A stretch of 5,743 bases of DNA, taken from the NCBI GenBank assembly GCA_021785155.1, contig JAJYGE010000393.1:1-5743 (forward strand), read 5' to 3'. Position numbers and translations under genes: made by a program. This document shows positions 5,582 through 5,743 of this stretch, in pieces; position 1 is the stretch's first letter; every line of letters begins with the position of its first letter. Source of the DNA: Planctomycetota bacterium. Its GTDB lineage: Bacteria > Planctomycetota > Phycisphaerae > WQYP01. The notes beneath the pieces are model-generated. The model saw only the letters and a program-made list of their open reading frames with translations. It was not told the origin of the DNA and did not search any database.

Positions 5582-5743
5582 GTGAAACTGCGGGATACTT
5601 TTTATCACAATCTATCGCGTCTATGCGATACCCCCACCGCACCGTATCGGGAAGAAATGGTGACAGCAGCCATTCGCCGGTGGCATGGCGAGGCGGGGCG
5701 CGAAAAGCTGATTGCATTACGTGAAGATGTCGTGGGCAATATC
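5582..5743 (+). CDS. Probable M20/M42/M28-type metallopeptidase, N-terminal 54 residues (runs off the window edge)
   Basis: A GTG start at 5582 has AGGA 8 nt upstream and opens a frame that continues to the last base. It begins VKLRDTFYHNLSRLCDTPTA and then PYREEMVTAAIRRW. A helix ending in L-C-x-TP-(x)n-REE before an amphipathic helix is the usual opening of aminopeptidases and carboxypeptidases of the M20, M42 and M28 type (compare 'L..TP..S..E'). The metal ligands would lie downstream and cannot be checked. If correct, it is a cytoplasmic, zinc- or cobalt-dependent exopeptidase. There is no signal peptide. It shares an operon with the membrane protein gene ending at 5555. Confidence 0.62.
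   Translation, partial: MKLRDTFYHNLSRLCDTPTAPYREEMVTAAIRRWHGEAGREKLIALREDVVGNI

Noticed and set aside
1..5743. CRISPR array, tRNA, rRNA or riboswitch
   Set aside because: No regularly spaced repeats, cloverleaf-like segments or conserved rRNA words were seen on either strand.

Overview
The window looks like chromosomal DNA from a Planctomycetota bacterium, probably of the Phycisphaerae type. This rests on recalled resemblance of three products (a DUF5009/NagX-like acyltransferase, a 132-residue protein with a GRPRR motif, and a long membrane protein ending a SFSYVYARPW motif), not on a marker gene, so it is a moderate-confidence inference. Base composition is mid-GC and there is no rRNA, tRNA or CRISPR array.

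Layout. Positions 1-1336 hold a minus-strand cluster: a good sigma70-like promoter (1361-1389) drives a 132-aa protein of unknown function (938-1336), possibly a tiny CxxC-containing ORF (761-922), and the N-terminal half of glycerol kinase glpK (1-750, cut by the window edge). A 273-bp divergent intergenic region, which contains an imperfect inverted repeat, separates this from a plus-strand gene (1610-2905) for a multi-pass membrane acyltransferase of the heparan-alpha-glucosaminide N-acetyltransferase/NagX/DUF5009 group. Its putative catalytic His is retained.

From 2906 to about 3730 there is no intact large gene. This stretch holds a nested inverted repeat behind the acyltransferase, the C-terminal remnant of an IS4-superfamily (IS1380-like) transposase on the minus strand with its complete YREK signature, a possible C-terminal scrap of another protein on the plus strand ending at 3511, a cluster of three perfect palindromes (3544-3622), and a short ORF with a Shine-Dalgarno sequence (3642-3731). 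It reads as a small insertion/decay zone.

From 3704 onward a plus-strand unit begins: a promoter-like sequence, two small hairpins (or a coupled 42-aa ORF), a 567-aa polytopic membrane protein of unknown function (3852-5555), and, 26 bp later with a good ribosome binding site, the N-terminus of a probable metallopeptidase of the M20/M42/M28 kind (5582 to the window end). The last two are very likely one operon.

No clear new multi-gene system is visible. The least explained items are the 567-aa membrane protein paired with a peptidase, the overlapping small-ORF chain leading into it, and the 132-aa protein that appears to contain two related halves and is co-transcribed with glpK.
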